Origin: Dyadobacter flavalbus
GTDB lineage: Bacteria > Bacteroidota > Bacteroidia > Cytophagales > Spirosomataceae
Length of the DNA: 64,000 nt
Direction of reading: 5' to 3'
NCBI RefSeq assembly: GCF_006149045.1
Contig: NZ_VBSN01000022.1
Span: forward strand, 44,773 to 108,772
Shown: in pieces, positions 7,362-16,004 of the stretch
Numbering within the stretch: the stretch's first letter is position 1
Layout: the number at the start of each line of letters is the position of its first letter
Notes under the pieces: generated by a model
Told to the model about the DNA's origin: nothing
Seen by the model: only the letters and a program-made list of their open reading frames with translations
Databases searched by the model: none
Position numbers and translations under genes: made by a program

Positions 7362-9596
7362 ATGTCGACACCTATTCAAATTTTCGATTTTAGAGAAGAG
7401 CCATCCACTTTTAACAGCAACATTTCTTTTTTAAGAGAAAGTGAAGCTTCCTATTATGGCTCTGACGGTTATTTGCACTTTGCCCAATCCGGCATAAACT
7501 GGCTTGCGCAGAGTCAGAACTGCAGTAAAATTCCGTGGGTTAATGTACGGGTTACGCCTTCTATAACGAGTGATGTCATGGCAGTTGACGGAACTGCTAC
7601 TGCAAACAAGATTGCAGAAACAACTGCCAACGGAGAGCACCGGATTTCACGAAACCTGAATGTGCCTCAAGGCCAGCCTGTCACGGTCAGTGTTTATCTT
7701 AAGGCCGGAACCCGGAGCCGGGTACAGCTCAGTTTTTCAAATGCCACAACCTATACGGGCGGCAACCCGACGGTAAAGTTTAATCTTGCAACCGGCGTTT
7801 TCATATCCAGAAGCTCCAATCTGGTAAATTACAAGGCAACTGATAGCGGGAACGGCTGGTGGAGACTTCAAATAACGGCCATGCCCGACCTTGGTGTTGT
7901 TTCTGGTTTCCATATTTATTTGTTGAATGACAACAACACCATCGGCTATGCGGGAAGTCCTGATAAATATATCTACGCATGGGGCGCTCAGATGGAACCT
8001 GGGCGTGACATGACAACTTATACCCCTACATTGGATGCTCCATATATGGGCCTGAGGTACAATTACAGTCTTGCCGAATCTACTCCGACGCTTGTAGGTG
8101 CCTTGATCGAGCCTGCCGGAACCAATCTGGTGCCGTACTCACAACAGTTTGAAGTTGCAGCCTGGCGTAAACAATCTGCCACCATTGCAGCAGCAACTAC
8201 GAAATCACCGGATGGCGCAACAAATGGCTACAAGTTAAGAGAAAACACTTCCACCAGTTCGCACTACATTGTCCCGAATCCGACCATAGCTACCGCAGCC
8301 GGTAGAACTTATACTTTAAGTGTCTTTTTCAAAGCAGCTGAACGTCAGTGGGCTTATTTCAATGTAAATGGCCTGACAATCCACTTTGATATTGCCAACG
8401 GAATTATCGGTAACAAAAGCAGTGTATATATTGATTCAGCAATAGAGAATGCAGGAAAAGGCTGGTTCAGATGTTCCGCAACTTTTATTGCTTCTTCCTC
8501 AAACACCTCTACGGTTATCGGCCTTGAAATAAGCAATGGCAAACAATCCTATGCCGGTGACGGTTCGAGCGGGATTCTGATCTGGGGCATACAGCTTGAA
8601 AACAGCGAGACTGCAACAAGCTATATCCGGACGGGCGCAACACCTGTAACACGCAAAGCAGATGTAGTTACGCTTTCCAAACCGAGTTCAGGCGATTCAT
8701 TTGATGTTTTTATACAAAGGAAAAACGGCGGCAGCTGGGTAAAACAGGTTACTGCCAGCTATGAAGTGCTGCCATCCGAAAATGAGATTCAGGTTATCAA
8801 CTTTTACGAACCAAGTGAAATAAACGACCTTCATGAAGAAACGGCGCATACCCTGTTTCCTGAACAATATGCCTCCGTAGGCGTTAGCGGGTCAATGATT
8901 ACGATGTTTGATAAACTGTACAATACCCAGACGCCGAACAAACAGTGGTCACTTCAGAAAGCTATAAATAAATCGTCACCGGTTTACCGAATGGAAGTAA
9001 ATGCAGGTGAAGTCTGGACGGGTGATTACACCAATCAGTACAGAGAGCGCTCGGAATTTTATCTGAAAAATTACCAGATGCCGTACGACAGGGATGTCTG
9101 GCTTTCATTTGCTATCAGAATAGAACCCGGAGAACCCTTGGTTCTGGCACCGTCCGATTTCTGTTATATCGGCCAGTTTCATGCCAGCGAAGATCCGGGT
9201 GACATCAGCTCGCCGCCGGTACTTGGAATCAGACTTACTGACATGGATACTGCCAATGTTTACACATGCGCAACCCTGGACAACCCGCATACAAGAAGTC
9301 CGAAATCAGTACTGAGAGGAACCACGCAATTTACGCGCGGAATCTGGCACAAAAATGTGATGCGCATACGCTTCTCTCCTACAAAAGGCCAGCTGCAATG
9401 GTGGAAAGACGGGAAGGAACTGTTGAACATTGACAACGTAGGAATCGGATACCCTGATGCAACCGGCCCGTACTGGAAATTTGGCATTTACAGATCGCCC
9501 ATGCCAAGAAAATTAGTTGTTGAATATGCAAATATGGAAGTTCAGTATACTTCATCGCTTGAATCACGCATTACAAACCCGCTGTTAATTGTATAA
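7362..9596 (+). CDS. Fused phage-fibre-like binding modules plus heparin-lyase-like domain (copy 2)
   Basis: A 744-residue paralogue of the protein at 2209, alignable over its whole length. The ATG at 7362 is chosen over a TTG 39 bases upstream because it lines up with the N-terminus of copy 1 (IQIFDFREE against LSVFDFRQE). It has the same two fibre-like modules (YAWGAQMEPG and LIWGIQLENS strands, TNLVPYSQQFEVAAW at the second module) and the same C-terminal lyase-like domain (RERSEFYLKN, CYIGQFHASED, YWKFGIYRSP). It too has no signal peptide. The domain borders, key motifs and downstream small gene are all conserved, so the whole cassette was duplicated, and the two copies have since diverged considerably. 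The substrate is unknown. Confidence 0.75.
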   Translation: MSTPIQIFDFREEPSTFNSNISFLRESEASYYGSDGYLHFAQSGINWLAQSQNCSKIPWVNVRVTPSITSDVMAVDGTATANKIAETTANGEHRISRNLNVPQGQPVTVSVYLKAGTRSRVQLSFSNATTYTGGNPTVKFNLATGVFISRSSNLVNYKATDSGNGWWRLQITAMPDLGVVSGFHIYLLNDNNTIGYAGSPDKYIYAWGAQMEPGRDMTTYTPTLDAPYMGLRYNYSLAESTPTLVGALIEPAGTNLVPYSQQFEVAAWRKQSATIAAATTKSPDGATNGYKLRENTSTSSHYIVPNPTIATAAGRTYTLSVFFKAAERQWAYFNVNGLTIHFDIANGIIGNKSSVYIDSAIENAGKGWFRCSATFIASSSNTSTVIGLEISNGKQSYAGDGSSGILIWGIQLENSETATSYIRTGATPVTRKADVVTLSKPSSGDSFDVFIQRKNGGSWVKQVTASYEVLPSENEIQVINFYEPSEINDLHEETAHTLFPEQYASVGVSGSMITMFDKLYNTQTPNKQWSLQKAINKSSPVYRMEVNAGEVWTGDYTNQYRERSEFYLKNYQMPYDRDVWLSFAIRIEPGEPLVLAPSDFCYIGQFHASEDPGDISSPPVLGIRLTDMDTANVYTCATLDNPHTRSPKSVLRGTTQFTRGIWHKNVMRIRFSPTKGQLQWWKDGKELLNIDNVGIGYPDATGPYWKFGIYRSPMPRKLVVEYANMEVQYTSSLESRITNPLLIV

Positions 9597-9618
9597 TCAT
9601 AATCAAAACTTTACTAAT

Positions 9619-9978
9619 ATGGATATCAAACGCAGAAATTTCATTCAGTTTGCTTCCTTAGGTCTTACAACTGTGCTGGCAGGATTTAAATTACGTGATT
9701 CCGGCGATGCAGAAATGGACTCATATACAAAGCCGCTGTCTTTACAAATGCATTCCGGTAAGGGTAAATACATTTTTTATGTAGATGGCAAAAAGCAAAT
9801 CGTGGATATTGTTGACGGAGAAGGCCAGCTTTTTACGCCTGTACATTCATGCGAGATAACATATCTTGCTGCTGACGGAAAAACAAATCTGACTGTTCAT
9901 ACCGATGAAGATACGCAACAGTTACGTTTGGTACCCGGTTTATCCGAAACATCTTTTGACATTACAGGTCAATCGTAG
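9619..9978 (+). CDS. Truncated paralogue of the twin-arginine/T9SS small protein
   Basis: A 119-residue paralogue of the 4486 protein. It keeps the twin-arginine-like start (MDIKRRNFIQFASLGL) and the unrecognised middle domain (GKYIFYVDGKKQ, HSCEITYLAADG), but stops in the linker where the T9SS sorting domain begins in its paralogues. The sequence after the stop does not encode the missing domain in any frame I could see, so this is a deletion or a real short form, not a point frameshift. It starts 22 bases after the second large lyase-like gene and is presumably co-transcribed. If made, it should reach the periplasm but lack the signal to cross the outer membrane by the T9SS. Confidence 0.65.
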   Translation: MDIKRRNFIQFASLGLTTVLAGFKLRDSGDAEMDSYTKPLSLQMHSGKGKYIFYVDGKKQIVDIVDGEGQLFTPVHSCEITYLAADGKTNLTVHTDEDTQQLRLVPGLSETSFDITGQS

Positions 9979-10344
9979 TTCAGGCATACACAACCGCTTA
10001 TTTTACACTTTTCCTTATTTGATGTTCAAGGTTTGACGCTTAATTAAAAGAATACAGCATAGCAAGATTTAAATAGCATTCCGCATTGCCTGCAACAGCT
10101 TACCAAAGCTCTTGCAGGCTTTTTTTTAAGCTTGTTATGACGTTTAAAATGCATTGAGCAGCATTTAATTTCATCCAAAATGCTGCTTTTCGATTAAAGA
10201 TCCCGGCGTAAAACTTCGCTTTAAGAAGAATTTCGACAAGTCAATCAAAGTTAGTTTTCAGTATGATGTAGGTCATGTTTTCAGGTCGGGCTTGTGCCTA
10301 ATTTTGAATCATCAAATCAAACAACACCTGCTAATATTACTGAC
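9979..10344. other. Intergenic region between the second and third small paralogues
   Basis: These 366 bases hold one clear terminator (10088-10127) and no convincing gene. No remnant of a third large lyase-like gene is visible upstream of the third small paralogue. Confidence 0.5.
10088..10127 (+). terminator. Intrinsic terminator after the second cassette
   Basis: GCCTGCAA (10088-10095) pairs with TTGCAGGC (10112-10119); an inner AGCT..AGCT match extends the stem, and a run of eight T follows at once. This is a strong rho-independent terminator 110 bases after the truncated small gene. Confidence 0.85.
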
Positions 10345-10935
10345 ATGAACACTGCACGTAAAAACCTCCTCTTCATTGTTTTATTGATTGTTACAGCTGT
10401 ATCCTCCTCTTTCAGTGCTCCTTTATTTACCAAAACAAAACCGCTGACCATCCAGATGCCCGTAGCTGACGGCAAGTACGCTTTTGTCGTAGACGGCAAA
10501 AAACAGGTTGTCGAAATCAGCAACGAAACCGGCAGGCTTCAGATCCCGGCAGAACCCTGCGTGATCCGCTACACGGCCGAAGACGGCGTTACGAACCTGA
10601 CGGTTTTCATCGAGCAGGAAACATCCAGATCCTTTCTTTTGCCGGCCGTTCAGGCCAATGAAAGCGAAGTAGAGGCAGAATGGGAAGCCGTGATCCTGGG
10701 CAATCCGGTACGTGCAGGAAAGGTAATGACGCAGATCACAGGCCCGATGAACAGCAACCCGACCATCGAAATCTACGATTTGCAGGGACGTTCACTGGTG
10801 AAAAAACAGGTTGCAAAAAACCAGGCAACCGAATCTTACACGCTGGATGTGCCGCAGCTTTCGACCGGCATCCTGCTTGTAAAAGTAAGCTGCGACAACT
10901 TCTCGCAGACATTGAAAGTATTGCACACAAACTGA
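10345..10935 (+). CDS. Third small paralogue, Sec signal plus T9SS sorting domain
   Basis: A 196-residue protein. The ATG at 10345 gives a clean Sec-type signal peptide (MNTARKNLLFIVLLIVTAVS, cleavage near SFSA), in contrast to the twin-arginine-like starts of its two paralogues. The middle domain (GKYAFVVDGKKQVVEISNE, CVIRYTAEDG) and the C-terminal T9SS type A sorting domain (NPVRAGKV, IEIYDLQGRSLV, STGILLVKVS, KVLHTN) are both intact. Unlike its relatives it has no fused lyase gene in front of it and has its own terminator, so it may act alone or serve the other two cassettes. Its function is not known. Confidence 0.7.
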   Translation: MNTARKNLLFIVLLIVTAVSSSFSAPLFTKTKPLTIQMPVADGKYAFVVDGKKQVVEISNETGRLQIPAEPCVIRYTAEDGVTNLTVFIEQETSRSFLLPAVQANESEVEAEWEAVILGNPVRAGKVMTQITGPMNSNPTIEIYDLQGRSLVKKQVAKNQATESYTLDVPQLSTGILLVKVSCDNFSQTLKVLHTN

Positions 10936-10976
10936 TAAAAGTACATTCGGCAACGAGCAGGTTTGCTGAATAGGCA

Positions 10977-11024
10977 GGTTATAAAGTACTTCTTTGCAGT
11001 AAGAAGTATTTTATGACCTTTTTT
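10977..11024 (+). terminator. Intrinsic terminator after the third small paralogue
   Basis: An 18-bp stem with two mismatches (10977-10994 with 11001-11018, 6-base loop) is followed directly by a T run. It lies 41 bases after the stop codon. The arm sequence is related to that of the hairpin at 5134. Confidence 0.85.
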
Positions 11025-11373
11025 GTTGGTTAACAATCAAAATAGGCACATTTGAAGGCTTGACCGATCATAGTAATTGTACGGAGCAGATTGTCTCTCT
11101 AAACCGCATTTTGCCTGCAGTTTAAGCAGTTATACCTGATACCCCAGAATAAAGGCATTGTACCCCATAATTTTAGACATTCCATTTGCATTGGCTTTCT
11201 TTGTATTGTCAATCAGGCGAACGATTGATGAAAAATATTTTACAAGTTATAATTACTCAACGATCCTAAATAGTTCTAACAAGGCTTGGTCCTGTAACGT
11301 TTTCGAAATGCTCCGAAATGCAGATTGGACACCTTACAGAATCAGGTTTTGTTAGCAGAATACCCTCCTTGAT
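11025..11373. other. Intergenic region upstream of the first LytTR regulator
   Basis: About 350 bases with no supported gene. A frame of 65 codons at 11158-11355 was considered but has no start context, no recognisable domain and an odd composition. Confidence 0.4.
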
Positions 11374-12168
11374 ATGACGAATGTACTGATTATTGAAAGT
11401 AAGCCGCAGGATGCCGCTGCATTGAAGCGGATGATAGAGCAGATCGGTTCCGAACTTAATGTTTGCGGAACAGTAAATTCGGTTAGGGATGCCCGAAACT
11501 GGATCATGAACAACAAAGCACCGCAACTCATCTTTTGCGACATTCAGTTACCTGACGGTTCCGGCTTTGATATATTTGGCAGCCTAACGATAGCAGCGCC
11601 AGTCATTTTTTGCGCCAATGGCCAGGAACATGCGCTTAAGGCTTTTGAAAATAACGGAATTGATTATCTGGTGAAGCCGTTCAGCAGCGACAGATTGCAG
11701 AAAAGTCTGAAAAAATTCGAACAGTTCAAACAGGTATTTGGCCGGGAAACCATTTCCCAGAAACAGGATTTCAACCATGCTGTGTCCAGCGTCAACAAGT
11801 ACAAAAGTTCATTGCTGGTTTATTATCAGGACAAAATCATTCCGATAAGTCTGGATAAGCTGGACTTCATATATTACAATAATTACCAAGTAAATGTACA
11901 CACGCAAAATACGCAGTATGAAACCCGCGATACATTGAATAGTATAATTAATTCACTGAACCCGCATGATTTTTTCCGGGCAAACAGGCAGTTTATCATT
12001 CATCGGAAATCGGTAACAAGCATACAGCAATATTTTGGCAGAAAATTGCTTGTAGGAACCTCATTTCCTACTCCTGAACCAGTTATAATCAGCAAAGCCA
12101 ATGCTTCGGAGTTTCTCAAATGGGTGGAAGGTTTGAACAAAGTACCGGAATATAGCGTTATGCACTAA
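11374..12168 (+). CDS. LytTR-family response regulator (intact receiver)
   Basis: A 264-residue regulator with an N-terminal CheY-like receiver (residues ~3-118) and a C-terminal LytTR DNA-binding domain (~150-250). The phospho-acceptor Asp is present in LIFCDIQLPDGSG and the conserved Lys in YLVKPF. The LytTR part shows the usual FFRANRQFIIHRKSV segment. No sensor kinase gene is nearby; in Bacteroidota the partner is often a LytS-type histidine kinase encoded elsewhere. It stands between the small T9SS protein and the pyruvyltransferase-like gene, so polysaccharide genes are plausible targets. A close paralogue lies at 16482-17300 on the other strand. Confidence 0.9.
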   Translation: MTNVLIIESKPQDAAALKRMIEQIGSELNVCGTVNSVRDARNWIMNNKAPQLIFCDIQLPDGSGFDIFGSLTIAAPVIFCANGQEHALKAFENNGIDYLVKPFSSDRLQKSLKKFEQFKQVFGRETISQKQDFNHAVSSVNKYKSSLLVYYQDKIIPISLDKLDFIYYNNYQVNVHTQNTQYETRDTLNSIINSLNPHDFFRANRQFIIHRKSVTSIQQYFGRKLLVGTSFPTPEPVIISKANASEFLKWVEGLNKVPEYSVMH

Positions 12169-12788
12169 ACAATGTCCGTTTCAAGGTTCAATTTGTCCGG
12201 CTTATAATAATACCATTTGTTTTACTTTGGCATTTATGCAAATTTGATTTAGTAAGAATCCAATTTTGCGTTAACTTTGACTACTTTGGTATAATAGAAT
12301 TTGTACAATTCATTCATCTTAAATTAGTTATAAATTACAATAAAATAATTCCAGGAAAATGTGATTGCAAATCATGAAACCGATGACAAATGCTTGGCTG
12401 GATAAAAAATACGGTCATAGCAACCGGAAAAGGGATTGCAGTTTATATGACAAACGATTTGATTTGAACAGATATTAGAACTAGTTCGTAACGTATACGG
12501 AAAACAGTTAGACAAGCTTATATTTTTCAGAATTTAGTTAATGTAAAGAAAGTCTTGGCATCTTCCTGATGTTTTCAGGCGCTGTGTAAATTTCCAGTTG
12601 CCCATGAATTGATATTTCAATTCATAAAACCAGAATTTGCACCAAATAATAAATAAATGTCGGATTTGGATTAAACGGGCCGAATTAACAATATCATAAC
12701 CGGCTGAGTCAATCTTTATCACTAATTTTCCGACGCAGTGAAGTTGACGTAAACCACAGGAATGACACTGTTCTTAAAGAAACAGAAT
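12169..12788. other. Long intergenic region upstream of the pyruvyltransferase-like gene
   Basis: About 620 AT-rich bases without a convincing gene. A TAACTTTG box at 12272-12279 matches the Bacteroidota -7 consensus but is more than 500 bases from the next start and has no well-spaced upstream element. A 62-codon frame on the minus strand (12534-12722) has no recognisable features. Confidence 0.4.
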
Positions 12789-14084
12789 ATGGATCGCAGA
12801 AATTTTCTCCAGCATGCTGGTATTTTAACGGGTGCTTTGTTGTCGAATTCCATCGTGAAGATGACGCAAAAGACAAATCCGACCTTATTGCTGGTTTCCG
12901 GATGGCAGGATGTAAATATCGGAGATATTGCCCATACCCCGGGATTGATTGGTCTTATTCGTAAAAGGCTTCCGCACGTAAATATTATTCTCTGGAAAAG
13001 AAACCGGAGCGAAATGGTTGAAGCCATGCTTGAAAAGCATTATCCTGATGTAAAGGTAATTCACGGCGAAATCAACGATAAACTTATTCCGCAAAGCGAA
13101 TCCGTTCGCGAGGCATTTCAGGAAGCCGATTTCTTTATTCACGGTTCGGGTCCGTATGTTGTTGCTGCCAATTACCTTCAGGCATGGGCCGCACATACCG
13201 ACAAACCATTCGGAATTTTTGGGGTAACGATCCAGGAAATCAAGCCGGACCTGAAATCCTTGCTGCAGAAAGCATCTTTTATTTTTACGCGTGAAACTGC
13301 TTCCATCAAGGTTTTGAAAGAAAACGGCATTTCCGGAGAATTCATACGATTTGCTCCCGATGCCACCTTTGCACTGGAAATTCATGATGACAACAAGGCC
13401 GCCAGTTTTATTAAAGACAATAAACTTGAAGCCCGTAAATTCATCTGTGTTATTCCGCGTTTGCGCCTTACGCCCTATTATAAAATGAGGCCTAAAAATG
13501 CAGGATGGTCGCAGGAAAAAATTCAGGAAACGATTGCGCTGAACGATAAATACAAAGAAGAAGATCATTCAAAAGTGCGCGAAGCGATGATCACGTGGGT
13601 GCGTAAGACAGGCAATAAAATAGTTGTGTGTCCCGAAATGACGTATCAGGTGGATATCATAGACGAACTACTTGTCAATCCTTTGCCTGATGACGTCAAG
13701 CCGTTTATTGTGAAGCATGGTTACTGGCTGCCGGATGAAGCTGCTTCACTTTACAGGGAAGCGCACACCGTTCTCAGCCTGGAATGTCATTCGCCGATTA
13801 TTGCCATAGCGAACAATACACCTGCTTTTTACCTTCGTCAGCCGGAAGATACCATCAAAGGACAGATGTATTATGACCTTGGATTGAAGGACTGGACTTT
13901 CGAGATCATGGAAAGCAACGGACAACAAATTTCGGACCAGTTAATGAAAGTTTACGATAATTATGAAAGTGCCCGTCAAACTGTAAAACAAACCCTTGGC
14001 CGTGTAGAAGTACAATACAATGATGCTTTTAAAACCATGGTGAAAGATTTGCCGGCAACTGGGAAAGAAAATTTCTTTTCATAA
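12789..14084 (+). CDS. Polysaccharide pyruvyltransferase-family protein with a twin-arginine-type signal
   Basis: A 431-residue protein. The ATG at 12789 is preferred over one at 12762 because it starts MDRRNFLQHAGILTGALL, a good twin-arginine signal (RRNFLQ). The remainder matches the polysaccharide pyruvyltransferase family (CsaB/WcaK type): NIGDIAHTPGLIGLIRKR near residue 45, FIHGSGPYVV, FTRETASIKVLKENGI and, near the C-terminus, LSLECHSPIIAI, the conserved His-containing segment. Family members move pyruvate from phosphoenolpyruvate to a sugar of a surface polymer. Known members work in the cytoplasm, so an export signal is unexpected. It lies between the LytTR regulator and the initiating sugar transferase, consistent with an exopolysaccharide role. 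Confidence 0.75.
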   Translation: MDRRNFLQHAGILTGALLSNSIVKMTQKTNPTLLLVSGWQDVNIGDIAHTPGLIGLIRKRLPHVNIILWKRNRSEMVEAMLEKHYPDVKVIHGEINDKLIPQSESVREAFQEADFFIHGSGPYVVAANYLQAWAAHTDKPFGIFGVTIQEIKPDLKSLLQKASFIFTRETASIKVLKENGISGEFIRFAPDATFALEIHDDNKAASFIKDNKLEARKFICVIPRLRLTPYYKMRPKNAGWSQEKIQETIALNDKYKEEDHSKVREAMITWVRKTGNKIVVCPEMTYQVDIIDELLVNPLPDDVKPFIVKHGYWLPDEAASLYREAHTVLSLECHSPIIAIANNTPAFYLRQPEDTIKGQMYYDLGLKDWTFEIMESNGQQISDQLMKVYDNYESARQTVKQTLGRVEVQYNDAFKTMVKDLPATGKENFFS

Positions 14085-14367
14085 TGTGAATGAAAGCAAG
14101 TTCAATTACTGGCATGTAAATAGTACGTGCTGAATTAATAAAATCCTTTGGTTTGAAATTTTAGAATATTGTAAAAGTTACATTTACAAGTTTGAAGCAG
14201 TTTAGATCCGAATTTGTATAAAAAGAAGAAGAAAATAATTTTATTGATAATTAAGGAACATATGTTATTGATTATCCAAGAATTATGATGGTTTACACTA
14301 TTGAAGATTTTGATTAATAAAAGAAAAGACTTAAACTTGTTATAATATATACTCAGCGTATTTTACT

Positions 14368-15735
14368 ATGAAAAATCACTACTCCGGCATACTCCCGAAG
14401 GTACATTTGTGGACAGATGTCTTAATATTGAACTTCAGTTTTTTTGTTGCTTATCTTTTCAAGTTCGACAATTTCACCGGATTGATAACGGATCAGTACA
14501 TCAATCTTTTACTTGTTGCAAACCTTGTCTGGATTTTTACGATCCATATTTTTAAAACTTACATCTTTACCCGGCTTTCTTACCATTTCAACACACAACT
14601 TGGTCAGTTCCTGAAAGCGGTTACCGTGCATTGCGCCGTTATGATGGCTTTCCTTTATCTGACAAAACAGGGTGAGGAATATTCAAGATACCAGTTTTTA
14701 ATGACATACGGCTTGTTCATTGCGACGTCCACTGCTTCGAGAGCCGCAGCCATTTTGTTTCTTAAACTTTACCGTCAGGCGGGTTACAATTACAACCGTT
14801 ATGCCATTGTCGGAAAAGGTGACCTTGCTTCTTTGATTCGTGAATTTTACAGCAACCGCAAGGAACTTGGTTACAGGTTTTACGGAATTATGGAACTGGA
14901 CGAAAGAGAAAACAGCGTTGCAGCCTTGGAACTGATGGTGAAAGAAAAGAAGCTTGATTACATTTATTGCTGCCTTTCAGAAATGAACGATGAACAGGTT
15001 CAGGAAGTAATCAGAATGGGCGAACGTCAAAGAACACAGATCAGACTTGTTCCGGATTTCCGCGGGTTCATGACCAACATGGCCACCATTGAATACCATG
15101 ACATGTATCCTATCATTCAGGTTAATACCAAGCCTTTTTCAAGTTTCAACGAACAAACCCTGAAACGTACATTTGACCTTGTATTTTCTATCATTGTAAT
15201 GATACTTGGCGCTCCTGTTTTCTTCGCAGTATGGGCAGCAATCAAAATTACATCTCCGGGACCTGTTTTCTTCAAACAAAGACGCTGCGGACGCTGGGGT
15301 GAAATGTTTGACATTTACAAATTCAGAAGTATGCATGTGGATGCCGACAAAATGGGGCTTCAGCATTCTCAAGGTGATAACGATCCAAGGATTACTTCTA
15401 TCGGCCGGATTCTAAGAAAATCACGTCTGGATGAACTGCCTCAGTTTATCAATGTACTGAAAGGTGAAATGTCCGTAGTTGGTCCTCGTCCATTGTACAA
15501 ATATGATGTAGATATGTTGATGGAAGCCGCACCGCACGATTTTCAACGCTTGTTAACTGTAAAGCCGGGAATTACATCTATCGGACAAATTAATGTTGGT
15601 TATGCAGATACAGTTGCAAAAAATGTAGAGCGTTTGAAATACGATCTTCAGTATCTTAAAACTTACAGTGTTTTTGATGATGTTCTTTTAATATTCCGTA
15701 CAGTTCAGGTTATGGTTCTGGGAAGAGGACAATAA
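14368..15735 (+). CDS. WcaJ-type undecaprenyl-phosphate sugar phosphotransferase
   Basis: A 455-residue polytopic membrane protein that starts exopolysaccharide repeat units by moving a hexose-1-phosphate to undecaprenyl phosphate. About four membrane segments fill the first ~130 residues, then a CoA-binding-like Rossmann domain (YAIVGKGDLASLIREF), then a fifth hydrophobic segment (FDLVFSIIVMILGAPVF). The catalytic domain (~265-455) has the bacterial sugar transferase signatures ITSPGPVFFKQRRCG, IYKFRSMHVDA, RKSRLDELPQFINVLKGEMS and VGPRP, with the essential Asp-Glu pair in LDELPQ. The glycosyltransferase at the window start and the pyruvyltransferase-like gene fit the same pathway. A terminator follows 51 bases after the stop. 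Confidence 0.9.
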   Translation: MKNHYSGILPKVHLWTDVLILNFSFFVAYLFKFDNFTGLITDQYINLLLVANLVWIFTIHIFKTYIFTRLSYHFNTQLGQFLKAVTVHCAVMMAFLYLTKQGEEYSRYQFLMTYGLFIATSTASRAAAILFLKLYRQAGYNYNRYAIVGKGDLASLIREFYSNRKELGYRFYGIMELDERENSVAALELMVKEKKLDYIYCCLSEMNDEQVQEVIRMGERQRTQIRLVPDFRGFMTNMATIEYHDMYPIIQVNTKPFSSFNEQTLKRTFDLVFSIIVMILGAPVFFAVWAAIKITSPGPVFFKQRRCGRWGEMFDIYKFRSMHVDADKMGLQHSQGDNDPRITSIGRILRKSRLDELPQFINVLKGEMSVVGPRPLYKYDVDMLMEAAPHDFQRLLTVKPGITSIGQINVGYADTVAKNVERLKYDLQYLKTYSVFDDVLLIFRTVQVMVLGRGQ

Positions 15736-15786
15736 GTTCAACCCAAAATATTTTCCCTGCGTTACTCAACGTTTGTCACATATAAG

Positions 15787-15826
15787 AAAACCTGTCAGAT
15801 TCAATCTCGTCAGGTTTTTCTTTTTT
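15787..15826 (+). terminator. Intrinsic terminator after the sugar transferase
   Basis: AAAACCTG (15787-15794) pairs with CAGGTTTT (15811-15818), and the loop can extend through GAT/ATC. A T-rich run follows. It ends the sugar transferase transcript. Confidence 0.75.
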
Positions 15827-16004
15827 AATACAATTAAGATATTATAAGGATGTAATCTGATTGATGAAGTTGTATATGAATTTCAACCAGGAATCACCAC
15901 ATCTCTAGATCCGATTTTATCAGAATAACGGAACTGAATATATGTACATAGTTTTACATGTATTGCGTTTTTTAACAAACTATTTTGAAGAAAATATAAA
16001 CGCA

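Noticed and set aside
2209..9596. Prophage remnant explaining the fibre-like modules
   Set aside because: No integrase, capsid, terminase or other tail genes are present and the gene order is that of a polysaccharide locus.
11158..11355. 65-codon frame upstream of the LytTR regulator
   Set aside because: No start context, no domain, skewed composition; probably chance.
12534..12722. 62-codon minus-strand frame before the pyruvyltransferase-like gene
   Set aside because: Aromatic- and Cys-rich chance-like composition, no supporting context.
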